Assembly (NCBI RefSeq): GCF_904846615.1
Contig: NZ_CAJHBK010000001.1
Span: 2,976,001 to 3,040,000, forward strand
Direction of reading: 5' to 3'
Length of the DNA stretch: 64,000 nucleotides
From: Psychrobacter sp. JCM 18902
Lineage (GTDB): Bacteria; Pseudomonadota; Gammaproteobacteria; Pseudomonadales; Moraxellaceae
The notes under the pieces were generated by a model, which saw nothing but the letters and a program-made list of their open reading frames with translations, did not search any database and was not told the DNA's origin. Position 1 is the stretch's first letter. Every line of letters starts with the position of its first letter. A program made the translations under genes and the position numbers. Below are positions 1 through 6,991 of this stretch, piece after piece.

Positions 1-533
1 GTACTATTTATAATGACCATGAGCGTTTTTTAAAGACGTACTTTAGTGAGTATCCCGGTTATTATTTCACTGGTGATGGGGCGCAGCGTGACGAAGATGG
101 ACATTACTGGATCACGGGTCGCGTCGATGATGTGCTTAACGTCGCAGGGCATCGTCTGGGAACAGCAGAAATTGAGAGTGCCGTGGTCGCGCATCCTGCG
201 ACAGCGGAGGCCGCCATTGTCGGGATGCCGCACGAGATTCGCGGCATGGGCGTTTGTGCCTTTATTATTCTAAAATCGGGTGAAAAAGAGACAGAGGCGC
301 TAAAGGCTGAGCTGAATCGACATGTTCGCGCTGAGATTGGTCCGATTGCCAATTTGGATGCTATTCATATCGTTGAAGCGTTACCCAAAACCCGCTCGGG
401 CAAAATTATGCGCCGTATTTTACGTAACCTTGCGGCAGGGCAATATGTAGGTTTGGGTGATTTGTCTACTCTTGCGGATAGCTCGGTGATTAATCAGCTG
501 GTTGAGGTAGTCAAAGCTGCGCGAGGAGAGTAG
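1..533 (+). CDS. acs: acetyl-CoA synthetase, C-terminal part (5' end outside window)
   Basis: The reading frame is open from the left edge (first full codon at base 3) to TAG at 531-533, giving about 176 visible residues. AMP-forming acetyl-CoA synthetase activates acetate to acetyl-CoA in the cytoplasm. Visible family marks are the [13 protein letters not shown] stretch, the hinge [20 protein letters not shown], and the C-terminal [14 protein letters not shown], whose lysine is the catalytic and regulatory acetylation site in Acs. The N-terminal domain lies outside the window. A related acyl-CoA synthetase such as propionyl-CoA synthetase is possible, but the C-terminal wording fits Acs best. 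A hairpin with a T run follows. Confidence 0.9.
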   Translation, partial: TIYNDHERFLKTYFSEYPGYYFTGDGAQRDEDGHYWITGRVDDVLNVAGHRLGTAEIESAVVAHPATAEAAIVGMPHEIRGMGVCAFIILKSGEKETEALKAELNRHVRAEIGPIANLDAIHIVEALPKTRSGKIMRRILRNLAAGQYVGLGDLSTLADSSVINQLVEVVKAARGE

Positions 534-584
534 GCTAAATTATCGATTAAAAGCACGTTCAGTAAATAGACGATTAGCGTTCAG

Positions 585-619
585 AAAAGTCATGTTATGA
601 AAACTAGCATGGCTTTTTT
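585..619 (+). terminator. rho-independent terminator after acs
   Basis: A 10-bp stem (588-597 with 605-614, two G-U type pairs) has a 7-nt loop and is followed by a run of six T. It lies 50 bp after the acs stop. Confidence 0.7.
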
Positions 620-763
620 ACGCAGACGATATTGATATCAACAAAATTTAAAGGTTCAATACTTTCTATAACCATCTTATCTAACGATAACCATACTGTC
701 GAAAACATTCCTACTATTATCACTCCCTTTTTTATCAAACATTATATGAGGCCTGCTGTCATT

Positions 764-1942
764 ATGACCAATCACTCTTTGCCCGCTGTCGCTACAGAAT
801 CACCAAAAATCGCTATCATTGGTGGTGGTTTGACTGGGCTGTTTACCGCTACATTATTAGAGCGCGCCTTTGCTCAAAACATAGCACAAGATAGTGAGCA
901 AACACCCTTACCGCAAATTACTGTCTTTGAAAAGTCACGTAGCGTAGGGCGTTTAGCCACTCGATATCGTACTGATAGCCCCACTGGTAAAAACTGGCAA
1001 TGGGCATTTGGGGCACAGTTTTTTACGGCTAAGACGGCAAGTTTTAAGCAATTCATTACGCCTTGGTTAGAGACGGGATTGCTACAGCCATGGTGCGCGC
1101 AGGTGATCGATTTAACACCAGCGAATCATGATACTCAATCGCCTGATATTCACATTAAAGAGCAATGGAACCCCATGCAAGCCCGCTATATCAGTACGCC
1201 AAAAATGACCAGTTGGGGGCGTACACTGGCTGATGAGTTGCAGTACAGCACCATAAAATTTAAAACCCGCGTTGCGCCATTGGCTCAATATGATAATTCT
1301 CTAGCGGCAAAGGTTGATAAAAAAACTGAGCTATTTGACGAGACTGGTGCGAGTATAGGTCACTTTGACTGGGTGATATGTACCGCGCCTAATGGTCAGA
1401 CCATAGAGCTAATGGCAGAGAGCGGCTTTGCTGAGCAAGCCAAGATTTCTAAGCAAAAAATGCTGGCGTGTTATACGCTGATGCTGGGTTGGGATAATTT
1501 TGATACATTACCAAAAATGTTAAGCGCTCAAGCAGCGCCACGCTGGGATGTGGCTTATCTCAATCACTCTATACTCGATAGAATATTTATCGAACACCAA
1601 AAACCTGCTCGCGATGACCTACTACCCAGTGTCACTATTCATGCGCGCAACGACTGGTCAGAGCAGCATATCGATGACGATATGGAGACGATCAAAGCGC
1701 AGTTATTAATAGCTGCCAAGCAAGCATTGAATTGGAACGATGACCATGCTCCTAGCCAAATAGATTGCCATCGTTGGCGTTATGCCGCCACTGTCACTGA
1801 TAGTGATAAAGAAGTATTAGGCATCTTGATAGACGAGTCTCATCAATGGATTGTCAGTGGTGATTGGTGCGGACAAGGCAATATCGAAAGTTGCTATCAA
1901 ATGGCACAACAGACGGTTGAGGCAATCAACAAAGCAAAATAA
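764..1942 (+). CDS. FAD/NAD(P)-binding oxidoreductase, renalase/amine-oxidase-like
   Basis: This encodes 392 aa from the ATG at 764. The frame stays open upstream to a TTG at 632, and an ATG at 746 is possible. I prefer 764 because the dinucleotide fold begins soon after it. The FAD-binding motif IAIIGGGLTGLFTATLLE is at about residues 14-31, and a C-terminal GDWCGQGNIESC segment resembles the second FAD contact of amine-oxidase and renalase-like proteins. The middle contains WAFGAQFFTAK, also usual in this group. The substrate cannot be told from sequence. It is likely a soluble cytoplasmic flavoprotein, and stands alone between acs and the MgtC-like gene. Confidence 0.75.
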   Translation: MTNHSLPAVATESPKIAIIGGGLTGLFTATLLERAFAQNIAQDSEQTPLPQITVFEKSRSVGRLATRYRTDSPTGKNWQWAFGAQFFTAKTASFKQFITPWLETGLLQPWCAQVIDLTPANHDTQSPDIHIKEQWNPMQARYISTPKMTSWGRTLADELQYSTIKFKTRVAPLAQYDNSLAAKVDKKTELFDETGASIGHFDWVICTAPNGQTIELMAESGFAEQAKISKQKMLACYTLMLGWDNFDTLPKMLSAQAAPRWDVAYLNHSILDRIFIEHQKPARDDLLPSVTIHARNDWSEQHIDDDMETIKAQLLIAAKQALNWNDDHAPSQIDCHRWRYAATVTDSDKEVLGILIDESHQWIVSGDWCGQGNIESCYQMAQQTVEAINKAK

Positions 1943-2021
1943 TGGCCAAGTTTACTTAGCGACTGACGCTATCCGAAACTGGACTTTAAGGGTGTTTTCT
2001 TAATATGAAAAGGTGATAACG

Positions 2022-2450
2022 ATGTTTGGATTCGATATAGATTTAGAGCTGATGGGCTATCATTTTTTCCAGTTGGGTATCGCCTTTATATTGTCATTAC
2101 CGATTGCCCTTAATCGTGAGATGAAAGACAACGGCGCGGGGTTAAGGACGTTTCCACTGGTAACCATTGCGTCATGCGCGTTCATGTTGGTTGGTATGGA
2201 TATTTATGATGCTACTGGTGAAGCGAGAATCATGTATGCCATTATCACAGGTATGGGATTTATCGGTGGTGGGGCGATTTTTAAAAATGAAAAAGGCTCA
2301 AAGGGCACTGCCACGGCAGCGAGCTTATGGAATACGGGTGCCATCGGTATTTCGGTGGCTTACGGTCGTTATGAGATTGCCATTATATTATCGGTCGTTG
2401 GCTTTTTGATTTTACAATTCTCAGAGCCCTTTAAAATTAAAAAACACTAA
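2022..2450 (+). CDS. MgtC/SapB family inner-membrane protein
   Basis: This encodes 142 aa from the ATG at 2022, which has AAGGTGA at a good distance upstream. A GTG at 2013 is the alternative but overlaps that ribosome site. The protein is mostly hydrophobic with about four membrane segments. MgtC/SapB wording is clear: LPIALNREMKDNGAGLRTFP near residues 30-50, then GMGFIGGGAIFKNE and GTATAASLWNTGAIG. It lacks the C-terminal soluble domain of true virulence MgtC, so it is a short SapB-type member. The physiological role of these short forms is unsettled (Mg2+ limitation or membrane potential has been proposed). Confidence 0.85.
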   Translation: MFGFDIDLELMGYHFFQLGIAFILSLPIALNREMKDNGAGLRTFPLVTIASCAFMLVGMDIYDATGEARIMYAIITGMGFIGGGAIFKNEKGSKGTATAASLWNTGAIGISVAYGRYEIAIILSVVGFLILQFSEPFKIKKH

Positions 2451-2583
2451 GCGATGGATGCGACGAGTTAACGTGCATATACACTTAAATACTAAAGAGA
2501 CTATAAATCAATACTATATAGTGTCTCTATATCTATATGATATAGCAAGAAATCTATAACTTATTGAAAATAAAGGATAGTTT

Positions 2584-2835
2584 ATGAGTACCAGATTGAG
2601 AGGTAGTGGGCTGACTTGTGCCATGCTAGCACGAGGGGATAAGCAGGTTTTATGTGCGGTCAGTAATGAGAGCGACGAGCAGGCGATGGCTAGTATCGAT
2701 AGCACTGAATATGATTCGCTAAGGCACATTATTTCTTTTGATAACGATAAATTCTCCTGTAAAGAAGGCATTGAATGGCAATGCGCCATACCAGTAAAAA
2801 AAGTAGAACTTTTTTATGATGATATAAATCTATAG
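2584..2835 (+). CDS. small protein of unknown function, tandem paralogue 1
   Basis: This encodes 83 aa with an ATG preceded by AAAGGAT. There is no signal peptide or membrane segment, and the composition is acidic. I do not recognise a family. It aligns end to end with the next gene: LRGS-LT--ML--G near the N-terminus, a CAV segment, SDE-AM, DS, and a C-terminal W--A-P-K stretch. Two cysteines (CAV and the later F-C) are shared, as is the tryptophan. That conservation between neighbours supports both as real genes. Duplication followed by divergence is inferred. Confidence 0.7.
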   Translation: MSTRLRGSGLTCAMLARGDKQVLCAVSNESDEQAMASIDSTEYDSLRHIISFDNDKFSCKEGIEWQCAIPVKKVELFYDDINL

Positions 2836-2958
2836 TCGCTTATAACTGAAAATTTGTGTATTAATTTGTAATACTTTAATTGAAAATAAAGCTACCCAAA
2901 TTGCTAATAAACAGTTATATTCGTATAACATAATATACAAAATAGTACGAAGTTAGAG

Positions 2959-3204
2959 GTGAATATAGTGCTTAGAGGAAGTGAGCTGACTCGTGTAATG
3001 CTTGAGCATGGCTGCCATGAGATATGGTGTGCGGTAGATGATAATAGTGATGAAGAAGCTATGTGTGATCAAGATTCAAACGATTTTACTGCCCAAATCG
3101 TGTCTTATCATAACAACAGATTCTATTGTACTGCTGGTACTGCGTGGCTATTCGCTGTGCCAATTAAAATAACGGCGATGACACTGAGTGATGTAAAGCT
3201 CTAA
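2959..3204 (+). CDS. small protein of unknown function, tandem paralogue 2
   Basis: This encodes 81 aa. The GTG at 2959 makes the N-terminus align residue for residue with the upstream paralogue. A second GTG at 2968 sits at better spacing from AGAGGTG, so the start is uncertain by three codons. It shares LRGSELT, CAV, SDEEAM, a DS pair and the W-FAVPIK segment with the 83-aa neighbour. Overall identity is only moderate by eye, so the duplication is not recent. A strong terminator follows it, so the pair may form one transcription unit. Function unknown. Confidence 0.65.
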   Translation: MNIVLRGSELTRVMLEHGCHEIWCAVDDNSDEEAMCDQDSNDFTAQIVSYHNNRFYCTAGTAWLFAVPIKITAMTLSDVKL

Positions 3205-3254
3205 ATATCTTTCTTTGTGTTATTAAGCCATCGCCGACTCATCATTTGTATTAT

Positions 3255-3280
3255 AAAAACCCACCTTATGGTGGGTTTTT
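3255..3280 (+). terminator. rho-independent terminator after the paralogue pair
   Basis: A perfect 8-bp stem AACCCACC/GGTGGGTT with a 4-nt loop TTAT is flanked by A and T runs. It could also act on the minus strand. Confidence 0.8.
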
Positions 3281-3387
3281 CCTTGTAAGCAATATGCTGC
3301 TTCTTAGATTATTGCTCAAACGATACAGATTTTTGCAGATGGTTATACTTTTATATGACAAAACCTTTAACTGAGCATAAATTGTAG

Positions 3388-3530
3388 GCAAAAAAGAGCC
3401 CACAGAGGAGGAACTGTGGGCCGAGGAAAACTGATCGTGTAAAGGAACTACAGAGGCAGTGGTTGTGACCTATTGTTATTATGAGTGTTTCTATATTAAC
3501 TAATATTAGGGTAGTGATGATTAATTCAAT
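3388..3530 (-). ncRNA. candidate small RNA ending in a hairpin with an anti-Shine-Dalgarno loop
   Basis: Read on the minus strand, a perfect 8-bp stem GCCCACAG/CTGTGGGC (3398-3405 with 3414-3421) encloses the loop TTCCTCCT and is followed by TCTTTTTT, a textbook intrinsic terminator. No minus-strand protein gene lies upstream of it for over 2 kb. A possible promoter is TTGAAT (complement of 3524-3529) with TAATAT (complement of 3503-3508) at a short 15-nt spacer. This would give a transcript of roughly 110 nt. The hairpin is seen directly; the RNA itself is inferred. Confidence 0.35.
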
Positions 3531-3856
3531 AACTGCATATATTTACTTACATATTTAAGTGTACAAGTGTTTTTATCAGAATCGCTATCATAGCGCAATT
3601 GACAGCGGTTTGGTTATTTTGGTTACATGACATTACGTTTAGAGCTTATGAGAAAGAAAATTAACGTCGTATTGCATCTCCAGTAGATGAGTCTTTTGGT
3701 CGTGTCATATCTAACATTGAAAAATGCGTATCAAAGTTTTGTAGTTATATATGAAAGATTGATTAATTTTAATAGTCATTTCACTATAAAAGTATTACTG
3801 CGTTAACCTCGCTTGAAGTATTAGCTATACATCTACACTCGGTTGCCTTGTGCTAC

Positions 3857-3936
3857 TTTTAAATTCAACCGACTATTTTTAAATTCAACCGACTATTTTT
3901 AAATTCAACTGACTATTTTTAAATTCAACTGACTAT
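3857..3936. repeat. 20-bp tandem repeat, about four copies
   Basis: The unit AAATTCAACCGACTATTTTT starts at 3861, 3881, 3901 and 3921. The last two copies carry CAACT for CAACC, and the fourth is cut short at 3936. It lies about 100 bp upstream of the pgsA start, in DNA without other features. Confidence 0.95.
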
Positions 3937-4032
3937 ATCGATAACTGAATAGCTAAAGAGATGGCATGACGACCTGCGTGAAAAATGCTAAGCTATCTAC
4001 CATTAATATGTCTATATAAAACTGGGTTTGCC

Positions 4033-4704
4033 ATGACTGAGAATACGCATTTGCATACGCAGGAGCCGCAAAATACCAAGAGTATTTTTAACTTGCCTAA
4101 TAACCTTACTATCGCGCGGATTTTAATGATTCCGCTATTTGTCGCGATTGCTTATTGGCCACCTGCTATGGGGATTGGCATGCCTGCCATATCAGACAAT
4201 GTGATTGCGCGGGTCGGTATGAGCGAATTTAGTGATAGCTTGTTACGACATTTACTTTTGACTAGCGTTTTTATTATTGCAGCGATTACTGATTGGCTTG
4301 ATGGATATTTTGCCCGTAAGCTTAATGTTATGTCAGCCTTCGGTCGTTTTTTAGACCCTGTCGCTGATAAGTTAATGGTGGCGGCGGCGCTTATTATCTT
4401 GGTGCAATGGCATCCCAATATTATTATGGCAATCGCCGCGATTGTGATTATCTCGCGTGAGATTGCGGTGTCAGCGCTGCGTGAATGGATGGCAGAGCTG
4501 GGCAAAAGTACCAGTGTGGCGGTGTCGTATGTCGGCAAGCTAAAAACAACGTTTCAAATGGTTGCCATCACGGTGTTATTGCTCAATTGGGAATCGCTCG
4601 AAACGATCGGTTATGTGCTGATGGTTGCTGCTGTTATTTTGACACTATGGTCGATGATGATTTATCTTAAAGCGGCTTGGCCGTACCTAAAGCAAAGCGG
4701 GTAA
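4033..4704 (+). CDS. pgsA: CDP-diacylglycerol-glycerol-3-phosphate 3-phosphatidyltransferase
   Basis: This encodes 223 aa from the ATG at 4033; an in-frame ATG at 3985 would add 16 residues that look unlike the family. PgsA makes phosphatidylglycerophosphate from CDP-diacylglycerol and glycerol-3-phosphate in the inner membrane, the committed step to phosphatidylglycerol and cardiolipin. The CDP-alcohol phosphatidyltransferase signature D-G-x2-A-R-x8-G-x3-D-x3-D is complete in DWLDGYFARKL...FGRFLDPVADK, and the N-terminal NLPNNLTIARILMIP is typical. Several hydrophobic helices follow. A strong terminator comes 40 bp after the stop, and there is no operon partner. Confidence 0.93.
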   Translation: MTENTHLHTQEPQNTKSIFNLPNNLTIARILMIPLFVAIAYWPPAMGIGMPAISDNVIARVGMSEFSDSLLRHLLLTSVFIIAAITDWLDGYFARKLNVMSAFGRFLDPVADKLMVAAALIILVQWHPNIIMAIAAIVIISREIAVSALREWMAELGKSTSVAVSYVGKLKTTFQMVAITVLLLNWESLETIGYVLMVAAVILTLWSMMIYLKAAWPYLKQSG

Positions 4705-4745
4705 ATATATAACGCAGATATGGTCAACAAATTACATAGACAACA

Positions 4746-4779
4746 AAAACGCCAGTCGCATTAGCCGCTGGCGTTTTTT
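4746..4779 (+). terminator. terminator after pgsA (copy A of a repeated terminator)
   Basis: The stem AACGCCAG/CTGGCGTT with loop TCGCATTAGCCG is followed by TTTTTT. The same stem and almost the same loop recur at 5988-6020. Confidence 0.85.
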
Positions 4780-4859
4780 ATGGTCTGTTTGAAATACGGC
4801 TGATGTTGCCTATTTGCCTTAGACATTGTTTGTATGGTTGATATATACTCAAAATTATT

Positions 4860-5126
4860 AGGGTCTGTTGAACATTCAAATATTAGGGCTGCTGATTGCT
4901 AAAATTGCACCAAACTAGGCGCAAACCGACGATAATGTCGAGACCTTAGCTAGGCTTGCAACAACGTTTGGGGTGATTTTAGCATCAGCCTTTCAGGGCA
5001 ATACTCTTTTTTGCCAATATATGGCGAAATTGTTTAACCTAGAATGACTAGGCATCAAAAATTTCACTGCATATTGTCTAAAAAATAATGACTGCCAGCA
5101 CCACGTTTGAATGTTCAACAGACCCT
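4860..5126. mobile_element. MITE-like foldback element, 267 bp with 21-bp perfect terminal inverted repeats
   Basis: The ends are perfect inverted repeats: GGGTCTGTTGAACATTCAAA at 4861-4880 and its reverse complement at 5106-5125, with one more matching base pair outside each. An inner imperfect inverted repeat (about 4888-4914 with 4966-4990, around GCTAAAATT and its partner) makes most of the left half fold back. There is no transposase frame; a 65-aa frame on the minus strand at its right part is not credible. No clear target duplication is seen. It looks like a non-autonomous derivative of an insertion sequence. Confidence 0.75.
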
Positions 5127-5188
5127 GAACAAAATACAAGAAAATTGATCGAGCTATCATAAAACGGCATTCAAATAAGGAAATAAGC

Positions 5189-5962
5189 ATGACATTACAT
5201 CAGACACAGTCGGGCGCTGCCGTATTATTGTTGGCATTATTAACGGGGTGTTCTTCTGGCTTAAACATGCAGGAAGAATCCACCTCAACCATTCAGCGAG
5301 AAAAATCTATCCAAACAGACGCTACTGCAGAACGTTCCACTCAGGACGCGGCAGAATCGGAGCGTTTGGGCACAAAGTGGGGTGATGACGTCGACTCAAA
5401 AGTGACGACTGTTGATCTGCGCCGTACGAGCAGTGAGCCTATCGAGCAGATGCAAGTCCGTTATGCTGATAAGTCTTATAATGGACGTGCGGTTAATAGC
5501 ATGTCACTACTGGCGGGCAAGGTGGATTTTTCGATGGAAACCGACACAGATACGTTATCGATCTATCGAGATTCGGGTAATTACTACGTCCAAGGTCAAG
5601 CGGGTCAGGCCTATCGTTTGGTGTATCATAATAACAGCGACAACACTTATGAAATCGTCGCTAGTGTCGATGGAATCAATGTCCTCAATGGCAGCGCTGC
5701 CAGTCGCTATGACAGTGGGTATGTGCTAAATCCAAATGATAATTTGGTGATTGAAGGTTTCCGTAAGAGCCAAAGCTCAGTAGCATCCTTTATATTTAGT
5801 AAGCCAGAGAGTGCTTATGCTGCTAATACCAGCTCAGGCTCTATCAATAATACAGGTGTAATAGGTACAGCAGTTTATGGCCTATATGATCCATCTAAGC
5901 CGAAGCCTCAACAGCCGCAAGCTTACCCTGCGGACAATGGTTATGCGAAACCACCACAGTAA
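5189..5962 (+). CDS. lipoprotein of unknown function
   Basis: This encodes 257 aa with a good ribosome site (AAGGAA). The N-terminus has a signal peptide ending in the lipobox LLTGC, so Cys21 is the predicted lipidated residue, followed by SSGLN. The next 40 residues are rich in Ser, Thr, Glu and Gln (a linker), then comes a folded region of about 150 residues with alternating Tyr, Val and Asp that looks beta-rich. The C-terminal 25 residues are rich in Pro, Gln and Lys. I do not recognise a family. Likely anchored in the outer membrane facing the periplasm. It directly follows the foldback element, whose right end may supply its upstream region. Confidence 0.75.
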   Translation: MTLHQTQSGAAVLLLALLTGCSSGLNMQEESTSTIQREKSIQTDATAERSTQDAAESERLGTKWGDDVDSKVTTVDLRRTSSEPIEQMQVRYADKSYNGRAVNSMSLLAGKVDFSMETDTDTLSIYRDSGNYYVQGQAGQAYRLVYHNNSDNTYEIVASVDGINVLNGSAASRYDSGYVLNPNDNLVIEGFRKSQSSVASFIFSKPESAYAANTSSGSINNTGVIGTAVYGLYDPSKPKPQQPQAYPADNGYAKPPQ

Positions 5963-5987
5963 TGCCTATCAATAGATAACGCATAAA

Positions 5988-6020
5988 GAAACGCCAGTCG
6001 CATTAGCCACTGGCGTTTTT
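5988..6020 (+). terminator. terminator after the lipoprotein gene (copy B of a repeated terminator)
   Basis: ACGCCAG/CTGGCGT with loop TCGCATTAGCCA, then TTTTT. It differs from the pgsA terminator by a single base in the loop. The minus strand shows a shorter T run, so it may also serve the convergent gene. Confidence 0.85.
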
Positions 6021-6047
6021 AATTTTGCTATTTCTGGTTTAGATAAC

Positions 6048-6542
6048 TTATAACGTCACTGAGTTATTTTCACCCAGATTGGTCGCTTTTTTGCCGTCCA
6101 TTACAGCAGCAGTAGTCATCTTAAACATATTGACGACTGAGCTACCACTGAGCCAGTACTCTGCGCCATGTGGTACGACTTTGATCAGCTGTACATTTGG
6201 ATCATCTTTACCTTGCTCATAGAATGCATTGTAAATCGGCGACCATAGCTCGTCTAATTTCTCTTGGTCTTCGACCAGTTCCGCTTTACCATTAATTGAC
6301 ACATAGTTTTTGGCATCTTGACTGACATAAGCCAAGTTTACTTGCGGATCTTTCTCAAGGTCGCTGACGGTTTCGGTACTCTTGTCACCGATGAACCAAA
6401 TCTCTTTTGCACCGATGCTCGTCTCGCTCGTTGTCATTGGGCAGGCATGCAAATGACCTTCGTGAGTACGAGTTGTCATCATGGCAAACTTGATGTCTTT
6501 TACTAATTCTTGCACTTTATTGATATGGTCTTGTCTACTCAT
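6048..6542 (-). CDS. pyridoxamine 5'-phosphate oxidase-fold protein, general stress protein 26-like
   Basis: This encodes 164 aa with AAGGGA before the ATG. The split-barrel flavin-binding fold is suggested by MMTTRTHEGHLHACPM near residues 21-36, EIWFIGDKSTETVSDLEKDP, and VNLAYVSQDAKNYVSINGKAE. These match the group containing general stress protein 26 rather than PdxH, which is longer and has different phosphate contacts. It probably binds FMN or a related cofactor; the substrate is unknown. Single gene, convergent with the lipoprotein gene and divergent from purL. Confidence 0.82.
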   Translation of the reverse strand: MSRQDHINKVQELVKDIKFAMMTTRTHEGHLHACPMTTSETSIGAKEIWFIGDKSTETVSDLEKDPQVNLAYVSQDAKNYVSINGKAELVEDQEKLDELWSPIYNAFYEQGKDDPNVQLIKVVPHGAEYWLSGSSVVNMFKMTTAAVMDGKKATNLGENNSVTL

Positions 6543-6667
6543 AGTAAATTTCCCTTTCTTTATTTTGATTAGGTCGTAGTGATTAAATAGTTGATTGTTT
6601 ATAGTAGTTTTTATTCAGGCTAAGTGTTTTCCAAGTATCGAAAACCAGATGAATTGAGAAAAACGAT

Positions 6668-6740
6668 CATCGCCTTAGCAACTGAAACTAGAATACCTAG
6701 TTGTGACCTTGTGTTTATATAGGTTGCCCGTAAGGCGATG
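6668..6740. other. 73-bp structured element between divergent genes
   Basis: Perfect 10-bp inverted repeats CATCGCCTTA (6668-6677) and TAAGGCGATG (6731-6740) close the element. Inside are a perfect 6-bp hairpin AACTAG/CTAGTT with a 5-nt loop (6686-6702) and a weaker ACCT/AGGT pairing (6706-6709 with 6721-6724). Together this resembles a three-way junction. The strand is undetermined. It matches no riboswitch that I recognise. Confidence 0.45.
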
Positions 6741-6925
6741 TGAGGGTTTGTAAGGATTATAAGCTTTAGGTAAAAATTGTGACGACATCGCTGTTAAGTT
6801 TCTGTTGTGAAAGTAGCCTGTTGTAAAAGTAACAAGGGTTTCAACGATGGCAAAGATTTCACTATTATTGAATAGCAAGCATCAGCAATTTATCTTGGTT
6901 TTGACCTGCTTATTACAGGGCTTCT

Positions 6926-6934
6926 TGTTATAAT
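6926..6934 (+). promoter_or_regulatory. extended -10 promoter of purL
   Basis: TTGTTATAAT contains a perfect TATAAT at 6929-6934 with the TGn extension. TTGACC at 6901 is too far (22 nt) to be a normal -35, which fits an extended -10 promoter. It lies 57 bp before the purL start. Confidence 0.5.
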
Positions 6935-6991
6935 ACCCAGACCATTTACTTTGCATGGCAGAGATGCCTTGATCTTACGGATTATGCCTTT

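Larger units (their letters stand above)
3281..4032. other. gene-free stretch before pgsA
   Basis: About 750 bp without a credible protein gene. It holds the candidate minus-strand small RNA hairpin at 3388-3421, a plus-strand TTGACA at 3599-3604 without a good -10 partner, and the 20-bp tandem repeat at 3857-3936. I see nothing else that I can support. Confidence 0.6.

Noticed and set aside
632..763. N-terminal extension of the FAD oxidoreductase from TTG
   Set aside because: No ribosome site and the first 44 residues do not look like the family; ATG 764 preferred.
4993..5190. 65-aa minus-strand frame in the foldback element
   Set aside because: It lies within a repeat with perfect inverted ends, has no ribosome site and no transposase-like motif.
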